Below are positions 33,590 to 42,031 of a stretch of DNA of 64,000 nt, in pieces. The translations under genes and the position numbers were made by a program. Position 1 is the stretch's first letter, and each line of letters starts with the position of its first letter. Source of the stretch: Nevskia sp964451925. GTDB taxonomy: Bacteria > Pseudomonadota > Gammaproteobacteria > Nevskiales > Nevskiaceae. The DNA lies in NCBI GenBank assembly GCA_964451925.1, contig CAYVKA010000005.1:62001-126000 (forward strand), read 5' to 3'. A model generated the notes under the pieces. The model ran no database searches and had not been told where the DNA came from. It saw nothing but the letters and a program-made list of their open reading frames with translations.

Positions 33590-33613
33590 GGCTTTGATAA
33601 AAGCGCCAAAGCC
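33590..33613. promoter_or_regulatory. Perfect 7-bp inverted repeat before the LolA-like/MMPL operon
   Basis: GGCTTTG (33590-33596) and CAAAGCC (33607-33613) form a perfect dyad with a 10-base spacer containing ATAAAAG, 45 bases before the first LolA-like gene. No T tract follows, so an operator is more likely than a terminator. The regulator is unknown. Confidence 0.35.
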
Positions 33614-33657
33614 TGATTCACTGCGTCACATAAACCGACAAGCGTAAGGGGCGAACG

Positions 33658-34446
33658 ATGCGCGGCTATGCCATGTGGGGCCTGTTGTTGCTGGCATCGC
33701 CGGCCTGGGCCGATCCGGCGGCGGACAAGGCGGCGGTGGACAAGGTGATGCAGTGCATGCGCGCCAACGTGCCGCCGACGCTACGCATCCAGCAGATCGA
33801 GTTGCAGGCGACCGACCGCGCCGGCGCCAGCCGCACGTTGAAGGGCAAGCTGTTCGCCATGCGCGACAAGGGGCTGCTGCGCGCCATGGTGCATGTGGCC
33901 GAGCCCACTGACCTGGCCGGCGCCGCCTACCTGGTGCGTGAAACCGAGACCGACCACGCCGACGAGATGTACATGTTCCTGCCGGCGGTGAACCGGGTGC
34001 GGCGCATCACCGGCGCCAGCGCCGACGGCTCCTTCCTCGGCACCGATTTCAGCTACAACGACGTCAAACAGATCGAGAACGCCTTCGACGACTCCGACGG
34101 CAAGCTGGAGCCGCCGGCGCAGGTCGAGCAGCGCCCGGTCTACGTCATCAGTTTCAAGCCCAAGGCCGACCAGTCCTCGCGCTACAGCCAGCTGCGTGCC
34201 TGGGTCGACCAGAAGACCTGCGTCGCCCTGAAGGTGGATTTTTACGAAGGCGACGCGCCGCGCAAGGAGCTGAGCGCGCCGGCCTCGGCACTGCAGCAGT
34301 CCGGCACCTACTGGTACCTGTCGCAGGCGCTGATGGAGGACCTCAAGGACCACACCAGCACGCGGCTGCGCGTGGTCGGGGTCAGCAGCGGTACCGACCT
34401 GGCGACGCGCTACTTCGACCCGCATTCGTTCTACCTGGGGAACTGA
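33658..34446 (+). CDS. LolA-like periplasmic protein (outer membrane lipoprotein-sorting family), copy 1
   Basis: The 262-residue protein has a signal peptide (cleavage AWA-DP, residue 18). It matches the uncharacterised LolA-like family that accompanies MMPL transporters: CMRANVPPTLRIQQIEL, MFLPAVNRVRRITGAS, GTDFSYNDVKQIE and YWYLSQALMEDLKDHTSTRLRV. The fold is an open beta-barrel that holds acyl chains, so it is a likely periplasmic lipid carrier. It is the first gene of an operon with a second copy 23 bases downstream and then an MMPL pump. Two Cys (CMRAN, QKTCVAL) are conserved in both copies and may pair. Confidence 0.85.
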   Translation: MRGYAMWGLLLLASPAWADPAADKAAVDKVMQCMRANVPPTLRIQQIELQATDRAGASRTLKGKLFAMRDKGLLRAMVHVAEPTDLAGAAYLVRETETDHADEMYMFLPAVNRVRRITGASADGSFLGTDFSYNDVKQIENAFDDSDGKLEPPAQVEQRPVYVISFKPKADQSSRYSQLRAWVDQKTCVALKVDFYEGDAPRKELSAPASALQQSGTYWYLSQALMEDLKDHTSTRLRVVGVSSGTDLATRYFDPHSFYLGN

Positions 34447-34469
34447 AGCCCAGGCCACGGGGGAACGCG

Positions 34470-35270
34470 ATGAATCGCCTGGCGAAGCTGCTTGGGTCGG
34501 CGCTGATAATGGCGCTGTTGTGCGCTGTGCCGGCGTGGGCCGACGAGGCGCCGCAAAAGGTGTTCGACTGCATGCGCGCCAACCTGCCGCCGACGCTGCG
34601 CGTGCAGCGCATCGAGCTGGAAAACACCGACCGCAGCGGTTCTTCGCGCACCCTGCAGGGACGGCTCTACGCCCTGCGCGAGAACAGCGGCGGCCAGGGC
34701 CTGATGCGTGTGATGCTGCGCATCGACGCTCCGGATTACCTGGCCGGCGCCAGCTACCTGGTGCGCCAGGGCGCGGCCGGTGGCGAGGACCAGATGTATG
34801 TGTTCCTGCCCAGCGTCAACCGCGTGCGGCGCGTGGTCGGCGACGCGGGCTACGATTCGCTGCTTGGCACCAATTTCAGCTACGTCGACTTCAAGCAGCT
34901 GGAAAGCGGCTTCAGCGACGCGGCCGCCGTGCTGGAGGCGCCGCAGCAACTGGAGCAGCGGCCGGTCTACGTGCTGTCGCTGCGGGCGCGGGCCGAGGCG
35001 CCCGGCTACAGCGCGGTGCGCGCCTGGATCGACCAGAAAACCTGCGTCGCCCTGAAAGCGGACTTCTACGACGGCGCCGCAGTGCGCAAGGAGTTCAGCG
35101 GTCCGGCCTCCGCCCTGCGCCAGAGCGGCGCCTACTGGTACCTGGGGCAGGCGCAGATGCGCGACCTGCGTGACGGCACCACCACGCAGCTGCGCATCCT
35201 CGATCTCAGCAGCAGCGCCGAACTGCCGACACGCCTGTTCGACGCGCGGCTGTTCTACCTCGGCAAATAA
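34470..35270 (+). CDS. LolA-like periplasmic protein, copy 2
   Basis: The 266-residue protein is a tandem paralogue of the preceding product, with the same CMRANLPPTLRVQRIELENTDRSGSSRTL opening, FLPSVNRVRRVVGD, GTNFSYVDFKQLE, WIDQKTCVALKADFYDG and YWYLGQAQMRDL segments. Its signal peptide ends near AWA-DE. About half the positions look identical by eye. The pair may act as donor and acceptor carriers, or as a heterodimer. It is followed ten bases later by the MMPL transporter, whose GTG start is close enough for coupling. Confidence 0.85.
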   Translation: MNRLAKLLGSALIMALLCAVPAWADEAPQKVFDCMRANLPPTLRVQRIELENTDRSGSSRTLQGRLYALRENSGGQGLMRVMLRIDAPDYLAGASYLVRQGAAGGEDQMYVFLPSVNRVRRVVGDAGYDSLLGTNFSYVDFKQLESGFSDAAAVLEAPQQLEQRPVYVLSLRARAEAPGYSAVRAWIDQKTCVALKADFYDGAAVRKEFSGPASALRQSGAYWYLGQAQMRDLRDGTTTQLRILDLSSSAELPTRLFDARLFYLGK

Positions 35271-35280
35271 AGACCGCTCC

Positions 35281-38010
35281 GTGTTCTTCTGGATCTCCCG
35301 CGTTGCCCGCCACCCGCGCCTGCTGCTGGGCCTGGTGTTCGCGCTGGCCGCCGCCGCGGTGCTGCTGTGCGTGGACCCGCGCACGCTGCAGCCGCGTTTC
35401 AAGGTCGATCCCTCGGCCGAAGCGCTGCTGCCGGCGCAGAACAGCGACCGCGCGGTGCTGGCCAAGGTGCGGCAGACTTTCGGCGAGGACGACCCGGTGA
35501 TCGTGGCGGTGCGTTTCGAGCCGAGCGTATTCACCACGCAAAACCTGGAACGGATCGACCAGCTGACACAGCGCCTGCGCCAGTTGCCGGGCGTGCGCGG
35601 CGTGTTCTCGCTGGCCACCGCGCCCAACCTGATGGCCTCGGGCGACGATGTCTCCATCACCTCGTTCACCGAGCAGGCGCGCGCCGATCCGGCGCAGGTG
35701 GCGCAATTCCCGGCGCAGCTCGAGGCCAACCCGCTGTATCGCGGCACGCTGGTGTCGCCGGACGGACACAGCGCCGCCTTCGCGCTGTCCTTCGGCGACA
35801 ACGACCCGGCGCGCTACGCTGCGCTGGACCTGTCCGGCCGGATCCGCGCCGCCGCGGCGCAGCTGGCGCCGGGCTGCGAGGTGCGCATCACCGGCACCCT
35901 GCCGGTGCGCGCCGCAACCGCCGCGGCGCTGGCGCACACGCTGGAGTTCACCGTGCCGGCGGTGTTCGCGCTGGTGGCGCTGCTGCTGCTCGCCACCTAC
36001 CGCAGCCTGCGCGCGATGGTGGCGGCGCTGCTGACGGTGGGGCTGGCGCTGACCTTCACCGTGGCCACCGCGGTGCTGCTGCGGATCGAGTTCAACCTGG
36101 TCACCGCCATCGTGCCGCCGCTGGTCATCACCATCGGCCTGTCCTACACCATCCATCTGCTGTCGGCGTATTTCCTGTCGCGGCAGATGATCCCGCTGGC
36201 CGGCAAGCAGGAGCGTGCGGAGTGGGTGATGAACCGCATCGCCACCGGCCTGAGCCTGTCCGGCGCCACCACCATCGTCGGCTTCCTGTCGCTGCTGCTC
36301 AACCCGCTGCCGGCGATCCGCGCCTTCGCCGTGCTGGCCAGCATCGGCACCGCCTATGTCGGCCTGCTGACGCTGATCTTCACCCCGGCGCTGCTCAATG
36401 CCCTGGGCAGCTCGCGCGAGACGCCGCCGATCGCCGAGCGCATGTTCGCCGCCTGGGGCGTGCGCCTGGCCAACTTCGACACCCGCTGGCGCCGCCAGAT
36501 CATCGCCATCGCCCTGGTGCTGATCCCGCTGGACATCTATTTCGCCTCGCACATCCGTACCGGCACCGAATTCATCCAGAGCTTCGGCCCGGCCTCGCCG
36601 GTGCGGCAGGACTTCGAGGCGATCAACCGCACCTTCAACGGCGCCAACCTGGTCAGCATCTACGTCGACACCCATGTTAACGACGCCCTGACAGACCCGG
36701 TGCAGATGCGTCCGCTGGAGCAGCTGGAGGAGTGGCTGCACCAGCAGCCCGAGGTGGGGGCGGTGGTGTCCTACATCGACCACCTCAAGCTGCTCAACCA
36801 GGCGCTGAACCAGAACGACCCCGGCCATTTCGCCATTCCCGATAGCGCCGCGGCGGTGAAGCAGCTGCTGGTGTTCGGCGGCGGCGACGCCATCCAGCAC
36901 GTGGTCGACCCGCGCTTCCGCAGCGCGGTGATCACCGTGCGCATCAATGTCGACGGCTCCATCGCCATCGGCGATTTCCTCAAGCGCCTGGACGAGAAAC
37001 TCGACGCCCTGCCACCGCCGCTGCAGGCCCAGGCCACCGGCAGCACGGTGATCGCCACCCGTGCCGTCGCCGCCATCGCCAGCGGCCACCTGGCCTCGAT
37101 CGTCATCGCCACCATCGCCATCTGGGCGCTGCTGTCGGTGATGTTCACCTCGATGCGCGCGGGCTTCATCGCCACCCTGCCCAATATCGTGCCGGTGTCG
37201 GTGTACTTCGGCACGCTGGGCCTGCTGCACATCAGCCTCAACCCCACCACCAGCCTGATCGCCTGCATCGTGCTCGGCATCGCCGTCAACGACACGGTGC
37301 ATTTCCTGGCGCGCTTCAATGCGGACGCGCGCGAGCAGGGTGGCGAGGCCGGGGCGATCCGCTCGGCGCTGTCGGCGGTGCTGCGGCCGATCACGCTGGC
37401 CACTGCGGCGCTGTGCCTGGGCTTCCTGGTGTTCACCGGCAGCGAACTGCGCAACCAGGTGCAGTTCGGCGCGCTCGCCGCCTGGACCCTGTTCTGCGCC
37501 TGGATCGCCGACATGACGCTGACGCCGGCGCTGGGCTCGCGCCTGCGCATCGTCACGCTGTGGGACATGCTGCGCCTGGACCTGGGCCGCAGCCCGCAGC
37601 ACACCATTCCGCTGCTGTCCGGCCTGAGCTTGCGCCAGGCGCGGCTGTTCGCCCTGATGTCGCGGCTGGAGCAGATGCCGGCCGGCGTGCGCATCATCCA
37701 GGAAGGCGATCTGGCGCGCGACGTGTTCGTGGTGATCGACGGCACGGTCGAAGTGGTGGTGGACCGCAGCGGCGAGCGCAAGGTGCTGTCCACCCTGGGC
37801 CGTGGCGCCGTGATGGGCGAAGCGGGTTACTTCGGCCAGCGCCGCACCGCCAGCGTCGACGCGCTGAGCAACGTGCGCCTGCTGCGCTTCGACTCGCAGG
37901 ACCTGGAACGCCTGCGCGTGCGCTACCCCGGTATCGCCGCCACCATCTTCCGCAACCTCAACCGCATCCAGGCCGAGCGCATCGCGCGCATGACGGCGAT
38001 GGTGCAGTAA
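35281..38010 (+). CDS. MMPL/RND-family exporter with C-terminal cyclic-nucleotide-binding domain
   Basis: The 909-residue inner-membrane protein has a first transmembrane helix, a periplasmic domain (about 40-215) and an MMPL helix bundle (SYTIHLLSAYF, SGATTIVGFLSLLLNPLPAIRAFA). A second periplasmic domain and second bundle follow (VNDTVHFLARFNADAREQGGEAGAI). After the last helix near residue 765, residues about 785-905 form a CRP-like cNMP-binding fold: IIQEGDLARDVFVVIDGTVEVVV, then GAVMGEAGYFGQRRTASV with the GE and RTA of the phosphate-binding cassette. MMPL proteins of this type move lipids or hydrophobic molecules. GTG start at 35281; no ATG is near. Confidence 0.88.
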   Translation: MFFWISRVARHPRLLLGLVFALAAAAVLLCVDPRTLQPRFKVDPSAEALLPAQNSDRAVLAKVRQTFGEDDPVIVAVRFEPSVFTTQNLERIDQLTQRLRQLPGVRGVFSLATAPNLMASGDDVSITSFTEQARADPAQVAQFPAQLEANPLYRGTLVSPDGHSAAFALSFGDNDPARYAALDLSGRIRAAAAQLAPGCEVRITGTLPVRAATAAALAHTLEFTVPAVFALVALLLLATYRSLRAMVAALLTVGLALTFTVATAVLLRIEFNLVTAIVPPLVITIGLSYTIHLLSAYFLSRQMIPLAGKQERAEWVMNRIATGLSLSGATTIVGFLSLLLNPLPAIRAFAVLASIGTAYVGLLTLIFTPALLNALGSSRETPPIAERMFAAWGVRLANFDTRWRRQIIAIALVLIPLDIYFASHIRTGTEFIQSFGPASPVRQDFEAINRTFNGANLVSIYVDTHVNDALTDPVQMRPLEQLEEWLHQQPEVGAVVSYIDHLKLLNQALNQNDPGHFAIPDSAAAVKQLLVFGGGDAIQHVVDPRFRSAVITVRINVDGSIAIGDFLKRLDEKLDALPPPLQAQATGSTVIATRAVAAIASGHLASIVIATIAIWALLSVMFTSMRAGFIATLPNIVPVSVYFGTLGLLHISLNPTTSLIACIVLGIAVNDTVHFLARFNADAREQGGEAGAIRSALSAVLRPITLATAALCLGFLVFTGSELRNQVQFGALAAWTLFCAWIADMTLTPALGSRLRIVTLWDMLRLDLGRSPQHTIPLLSGLSLRQARLFALMSRLEQMPAGVRIIQEGDLARDVFVVIDGTVEVVVDRSGERKVLSTLGRGAVMGEAGYFGQRRTASVDALSNVRLLRFDSQDLERLRVRYPGIAATIFRNLNRIQAERIARMTAMVQ

Positions 38011-38085
38011 GACGGGAATCGGGAATGGAGAATCGGGAATCGAGTTCAGCTTTTCCGATTCCCCACTCCCGATTACCTGTTCCCG
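38011..38085. repeat. GGGAATC-type inverted repeat between convergent genes
   Basis: Directly after the MMPL stop codon lies GACGGGAATCGGGAAT, the same 16 bases that follow the stop of the isocitrate dehydrogenase gene at 62530. Further GGGAATC units and then CCGATTCCCC/CTCCCGATT units form an imperfect hairpin ending beside the stop of the convergent lipoprotein gene. It probably acts as a two-way terminator. Such GGGAATCGGGAATC arrays are known between genes in Xanthomonadales-like genomes. Confidence 0.75.
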
Positions 38086-38086
38086 G

Positions 38087-38635
38087 CTACTTCAGCAAAG
38101 CGTCGATCTGCGGCTTCTGATCCAGCAGCGCGCCGCGCGCCAGCACCGGATTGCCGGGCTGCGGGCCGAAGAAGCGCCAGTCGCCGAACATCGAAGTGAT
38201 GGCGCCGAACAGGCCGATGAAGCGGCGCTGCGTCAGTTCGGCGCGGAACTGCGCGGCGCGGCCGGTGGCCGGTGCGGTGACGTCGATGTCCACCTGGTAA
38301 CGCTGGTCGCAGATCTCCGGGATGATCCCCACGGTCAGGTAGGACAGCGCGTAGTCCAGGCACAGCGGGCCGGTGGTCTTGCCGATCACCTTCTCGTCGA
38401 CCGCGGAGATCACCAGGTCGGCCGGCGCTTCGCCGCTCCCCGGCTGCACGAAGCTGCCGAACAGCCCGGTGCGTTTCAGCTCGTCGCGCAGCTGCGCGGT
38501 TTCTTCCGGGCTGCGCGCCTGCACCTTGACGCGCAGGTCCTGCCAGTTCGCGCTGGTCGCCTCATCCGGGCGGATGCGGGTGGCGCCGCAGGCGCAGAGC
38601 AGCAGGGGCAGGGCAAGGCAGGCGAGTCGTTTCAT
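38087..38635 (-). CDS. Lipoprotein of unknown function
   Basis: The 182-residue protein has a lipoprotein signal with lipobox LCAC (Cys16). The mature part is a small alpha/beta protein (VKVQARSPEETAQLRDELKRTGLF, ADLVISAVDEKVIGKT, YLTVGIIPEICDQRYQVDIDV, FGDWRFFGP) with a pattern seen in uncharacterised envelope lipoproteins. It converges on the MMPL gene across the repeat. Membership of the MMPL system is possible but not shown, since it is on the other strand with its own upstream region. Confidence 0.75.
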   Translation of the reverse strand: MKRLACLALPLLLCACGATRIRPDEATSANWQDLRVKVQARSPEETAQLRDELKRTGLFGSFVQPGSGEAPADLVISAVDEKVIGKTTGPLCLDYALSYLTVGIIPEICDQRYQVDIDVTAPATGRAAQFRAELTQRRFIGLFGAITSMFGDWRFFGPQPGNPVLARGALLDQKPQIDALLK

Positions 38636-38796
38636 GGTCGCGCGAACGGTCTTGGAGGCGGGAAGCCGCGATTATGCCGTTTCGGGCGGGCCGCCGGTTG
38701 GGGATTTACCCAGGCGCAACAGGGTAACACCGAATACCCCGCGGCTTCCGCTAGACTGGTGTGGACAAGCGCCATACTGCGAACGAGGAGAGGAAG

Positions 38797-39660
38797 ATGA
38801 GTCTGAAAGGCAAAACATTGTTCATTACCGGTGGCTCGCGCGGCATCGGCGAGGCCATCGCGCTGCGCGCGGCGAAGGATGGCGCCAATGTGGTCATCGC
38901 CGCCAAGACCGCCGAGCCCCATCCCAAGCTGCCGGGCACCATCCACACCGCGGTGGAAGCGATCGAGAAGGCCGGCGGCAAGGGCCTGCCGATCCTGTGC
39001 GACATCCGCGACGAGCAGCAGGTGATCGCGGCGGTGCAGCAGGCGGCCGAGCACTTCGGCGGGATCGATATCCTGGTCAACAACGCCAGCGCCATCAGCC
39101 TCACCGGCACGCTGCAGACCGATATGAAGCGCTATGACCTGATGAACGGCATCAATGCGCGCGGCACCTATCTCAGCGGCCGGGTGTGCATTCCGCACCT
39201 GCAGAAGAGCGCCGCGGCAGGCCGTAACCCGCACATCCTGACGCTGTCGCCGCCGCTGGACATGCGCCCGAAATGGTTCGGCCCGCACGTGGCCTATTCC
39301 ATGGCCAAATACGGCATGAGCCTGTGCACGCTCGGCTGGGCCGAAGAGTTCCGCAAGGACGGCATCGCCGCCAACTCGCTGTGGCCGCGCACCGGCATCG
39401 CCACCGCCGCGATCAAGCTGATCGGCGGCGACGCGCTGATGAAGAAGAGCCGCACTGCCGAGATCATGGCCGACGCCGCCCACGTCATCCTGACCCAGCC
39501 GGCGCGCCAGTTCAGCGGCAACTTCTGCATCGACGACGTGGTGCTGCACGATCTCGCCGGCGTGCGCGATTTCTCCAAATATGCCGCCGTGCCGGGCACC
39601 CGGGAATCGGAGCTGATGCCGGACTTCTTCCTGCCGGAAAACCTGCCGAAAGTGTCGTAG
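38797..39660 (+). CDS. SDR-family oxidoreductase, HSDL2-like
   Basis: The 287-residue SDR has TGGSRGIG at the cofactor site, NNAS, and active-site residues in ILTLSPP and AYSMAKYG. The AAKTAEPHPKLPGTIHTAVEAIEKAGG stretch and PHILTLSPPLDM are characteristic of the hydroxysteroid dehydrogenase-like 2 (HSDL2) branch, linked to lipid metabolism. The catalytic Tyr is in VAYSMAKYGMSL. Unlike animal HSDL2 there is no C-terminal SCP2 domain. GAGGAGAGGAAG precedes the ATG at 38797. It converges on the next gene with four bases between stops. Confidence 0.88.
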   Translation: MSLKGKTLFITGGSRGIGEAIALRAAKDGANVVIAAKTAEPHPKLPGTIHTAVEAIEKAGGKGLPILCDIRDEQQVIAAVQQAAEHFGGIDILVNNASAISLTGTLQTDMKRYDLMNGINARGTYLSGRVCIPHLQKSAAAGRNPHILTLSPPLDMRPKWFGPHVAYSMAKYGMSLCTLGWAEEFRKDGIAANSLWPRTGIATAAIKLIGGDALMKKSRTAEIMADAAHVILTQPARQFSGNFCIDDVVLHDLAGVRDFSKYAAVPGTRESELMPDFFLPENLPKVS

Positions 39661-39664
39661 GGTT

Positions 39665-40204
39665 TCAGCGGCGGCGCGGTCGCTGGGCCCGCACCGCCTG
39701 CATCACTTCCGCGGTGCGCACGGCATAGGTGTACAGCCCGGGCGAATGATAGCGGGCATAGGGGCAGCGGCGCGGCTTGCCGGCCGCCGTGGTCGCTGCC
39801 GTGCGCAGGAACGATTCGTGCGGCCCGCTGAGCGGCTGCTGCAGGCGCTGCAGTTCGCCCGCGCTGCCGTAGAACACCCGCTGCGGCTGTGGCAGGCTGC
39901 GGAACGAGCAGTCGAGCACCTCGCCCACAGTGTAGACGCTGGCCGGCAGCGAGCCGAGCATGAACCAGCCGACCACGCGGTTCAGGTAGGTGAAGGCTTC
40001 CACCTGGCCGACGTTGAGACGGAAGCCATGGTCGAACAGAGTCACCGCCCAGGAGCGCGGCCCGGCCTGTTCCGCCACGGCAACCGAGCGCAGCAGTTGC
40101 TGCATCAGGAAGCGGCGCAACGCCGCGTCCGGGCAGGCGCGGCGCATCACCCGCTCGGCCGCTGCGGGATCGTCCCGGTCGATGGACGCCGATGCCGAGG
40201 TCAT
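39665..40204 (-). CDS. Hypothetical protein, 179 residues
   Basis: No family is recognised. The protein is soluble-looking, Ala/Arg/Gln-rich, with a central more conserved-looking stretch (AVTLFDHGFRLNVGQVEAFTYLNRVVGWFMLGSLPASVYTVGEVLDCSF) and an Arg-rich C-terminus (RAQRPRRR). No signal peptide or transmembrane segment is clear, although GWFMLGSLP is hydrophobic. The start is the ATG at 40202-40204. It diverges from greB, 71 bases away. Codon use resembles the neighbouring genes. Confidence 0.6.
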   Translation of the reverse strand: MTSASASIDRDDPAAAERVMRRACPDAALRRFLMQQLLRSVAVAEQAGPRSWAVTLFDHGFRLNVGQVEAFTYLNRVVGWFMLGSLPASVYTVGEVLDCSFRSLPQPQRVFYGSAGELQRLQQPLSGPHESFLRTAATTAAGKPRRCPYARYHSPGLYTYAVRTAEVMQAVRAQRPRRR

Positions 40205-40275
40205 GATGCCGGTGCCCGATGCTTGCCCTTGTTGCTGCTACCGTACACACAAGTTCCGCCATCGCTCAAGACCGC

Positions 40276-40755
40276 ATGAGTTCGCCGTACATCACCGCCG
40301 AGGGCTACCAGCGCCTGAAGGACGAGCATGACCAGCTGTGGCGGGTGCGCCGTCCGGAGGTGGTGCGCGCCCTCAGCGCCGCCGCCGCCGAGGGCGACCG
40401 TTCGGAAAATGCCGAGTACATCTACCGCAAGAAGGAGCTGCGCGAGATCGACCGCAAGCTGCGTTACCTGCAGACGCGGCTGCCCGAACTGAAGGTGGTG
40501 GACCGGCCGCCGAGCGACCCCGCCCGGGTGTTTTTCGGCGCCTGGGTGGAGCTGGAGGATGACGCCGGAGGGTTGCGCCATTACCGTATTGTCGGCGGCG
40601 ATGAGACCGACGCGCGGCGCGGCTGGATCAGCGTGGACTCGCCGCTGGCACGTATGCTATTGAAGAAGCAGGAGGGCGACTCGGTCTCGGCGCAGCTGCC
40701 CGGGGGCGAGGTGCACCTGACCATCGTCACCGTGCGCTACGGGGAACGACAATAG
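40276..40755 (+). CDS. greB: Transcription elongation factor GreB
   Basis: The 159-residue protein binds the secondary channel of RNA polymerase and stimulates cleavage of backtracked RNA. The N-terminal coiled coil (ITAEGYQRLKDEHDQLW ... LSAAAAEGDRSENAEYIYRKKELREIDRKL) has the acidic tip GDRSENAEY, and the C-terminal globular domain (YRIVGGDETDARRGWISVDSPLARMLLKKQEGD) is present. The YRKKELREIDRKLRYLQTRL segment favours GreB over GreA. The ATG at 40276 gives the standard N-terminus. The TetR-like gene follows 13 bases later, so they may be co-transcribed. Confidence 0.93.
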   Translation: MSSPYITAEGYQRLKDEHDQLWRVRRPEVVRALSAAAAEGDRSENAEYIYRKKELREIDRKLRYLQTRLPELKVVDRPPSDPARVFFGAWVELEDDAGGLRHYRIVGGDETDARRGWISVDSPLARMLLKKQEGDSVSAQLPGGEVHLTIVTVRYGERQ

Positions 40756-40768
40756 AGCGGGGGTGGGC

Positions 40769-41350
40769 ATGGACGAGGTGGAACTGCGGGAGTTGCGCGG
40801 GCGCATCCTGGTCGCGGCGCGCGAACTGTCGGTGTCGCTGGGCAGCGCGCTGGAGCTGCCCGAGGCCGAGGTGCTGGCCGCCGCCGGGATCAGCCCGGCC
40901 CAGTTCAACGCCGCCTTCGCCGACGGCCGCAGCTACCTGCTGGCCCTGCTACTGGACTTCCTCGACCGCGCCCGCGCCGACGCCATCGACTCCCTGGCGC
41001 AGTCGCCGCCGGGAGTGCCGCGCATCGCCGCCGCGTTCGAGCGCTACTGGGACTCGAACCTGCGCTGGCGCCCGATGCGCGAGCTGGCGCTGCATTTCCG
41101 CGCCGACCCGGAAGGCGGGGAGGTGCTGCGCGCGCGCCTGCATGGCGTGACCATGATCGCGCAGTACGAGCTCAACCGCATCGACTGGCCCCACGCCGCC
41201 GCGGTGGCGCGGCTGGCCGCCAACATGTGCGTGGAAACCGCCATCGCCGAATACGAGGCGCGCCGCGTGCTGCCGGAGCTGCGCTACGCCGTGCTCAGCT
41301 ACTTCCGCGAGCCCCGGCCCAAGTCGCTGGACGCGAGCGTCATGCCGTAG
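40769..41350 (+). CDS. TetR-like transcriptional regulator
   Basis: The 193-residue protein has a TetR-type N-terminal helix-turn-helix (about 10-55: GRILVAARELSVSLGSALELPEAEVLAAAGISPAQFNAAFADGRSYLLALL) that is rather diverged, followed by an all-helical ligand domain (FERYWDSNLRWRPMRELALHFRADPEGGEVLRARLHG). The ATG at 40769 is used; a GTG two codons earlier is also in frame. It is 13 bases after greB. No palindromic site is visible nearby, so the target is unknown. Confidence 0.7.
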   Translation: MDEVELRELRGRILVAARELSVSLGSALELPEAEVLAAAGISPAQFNAAFADGRSYLLALLLDFLDRARADAIDSLAQSPPGVPRIAAAFERYWDSNLRWRPMRELALHFRADPEGGEVLRARLHGVTMIAQYELNRIDWPHAAAVARLAANMCVETAIAEYEARRVLPELRYAVLSYFREPRPKSLDASVMP

Positions 41351-41389
41351 GGCGGTGCCTGCCGTATCGTGCCGCCGCCGGCCGGCGCT

Positions 41390-41758
41390 TCATTCCACCG
41401 GCAGGATGTCCTTCAGCACGCGCCAGCCGCCGTCGATCGACCAGACGTTGCTGTAGCCCATCTTCTGCACGTTGTCGGCGGCGATGGCGGAGCGGAAGCC
41501 GCCGCCGCAATACAGGTACAGCGGCTCGCTCCGGTCCGGGTGCTTGGCTTCGATGTCGCGCTCGATCACGCCCTTGCCCAGCCATTCGGCTCCCTGCACG
41601 TGGCCGGCGGCGTATTCGCTCTCCTCGCGCGTGTCGATCAGCCTGGCCTTGGGATTGGCGGCGAGGATGGCGGGGATGTCGCGCGCCTGCACTTCCTTGA
41701 TGCGGGTCTTGGCGTCGTTGACCAGGGCAAGGAAGCCGGGGGCGTGGGTCGAAGCCAT
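41390..41758 (-). CDS. Rhodanese-domain protein
   Basis: The 122-residue single rhodanese domain has IDTREESEYAAGHVQGAEWLGKG and the active-site loop YCGGGFRS with the catalytic Cys, which would carry a persulfide and transfer sulfane sulfur. The short CGGGFR loop is typical of stand-alone rhodaneses with Arg after the glycines. It is cytoplasmic. GGAGCGCCTT precedes the ATG. No sulfur genes are adjacent, though two persulfide loci lie elsewhere in the window. The 273 bases upstream, up to 42031, hold no gene. Confidence 0.92.
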   Translation of the reverse strand: MASTHAPGFLALVNDAKTRIKEVQARDIPAILAANPKARLIDTREESEYAAGHVQGAEWLGKGVIERDIEAKHPDRSEPLYLYCGGGFRSAIAADNVQKMGYSNVWSIDGGWRVLKDILPVE

Positions 41759-42031
41759 AAGGCGCTCCGTTGAGTTGTTGTTGTCGATGCAGGGAATCTA
41801 CTCGAAATGGAGCACTTCAGTCATGAAATTTTCGTTCAATCTGTCATCGTGGACGGAAACCCGCCATCCGCCGGCGGTACCATGCGGAACCTGCCGATGG
41901 TTGCCGTACAAACAGCGGGCGGCGCGCGGATGCCAATGCGCGCCCGGGCCGGCCCGGGCCAAGATTTGAGATCGGGAACCACGGCCGCGTCCAGAATGCC
42001 GGGTTTCGAGTGCGATGGAGGAAGCAGTTCG

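Noticed and set aside
35206..37602. A 798-codon frame antisense to the MMPL gene
   Set aside because: Low-complexity His/Gln/Gly/Arg sequence that shadows the MMPL codons.
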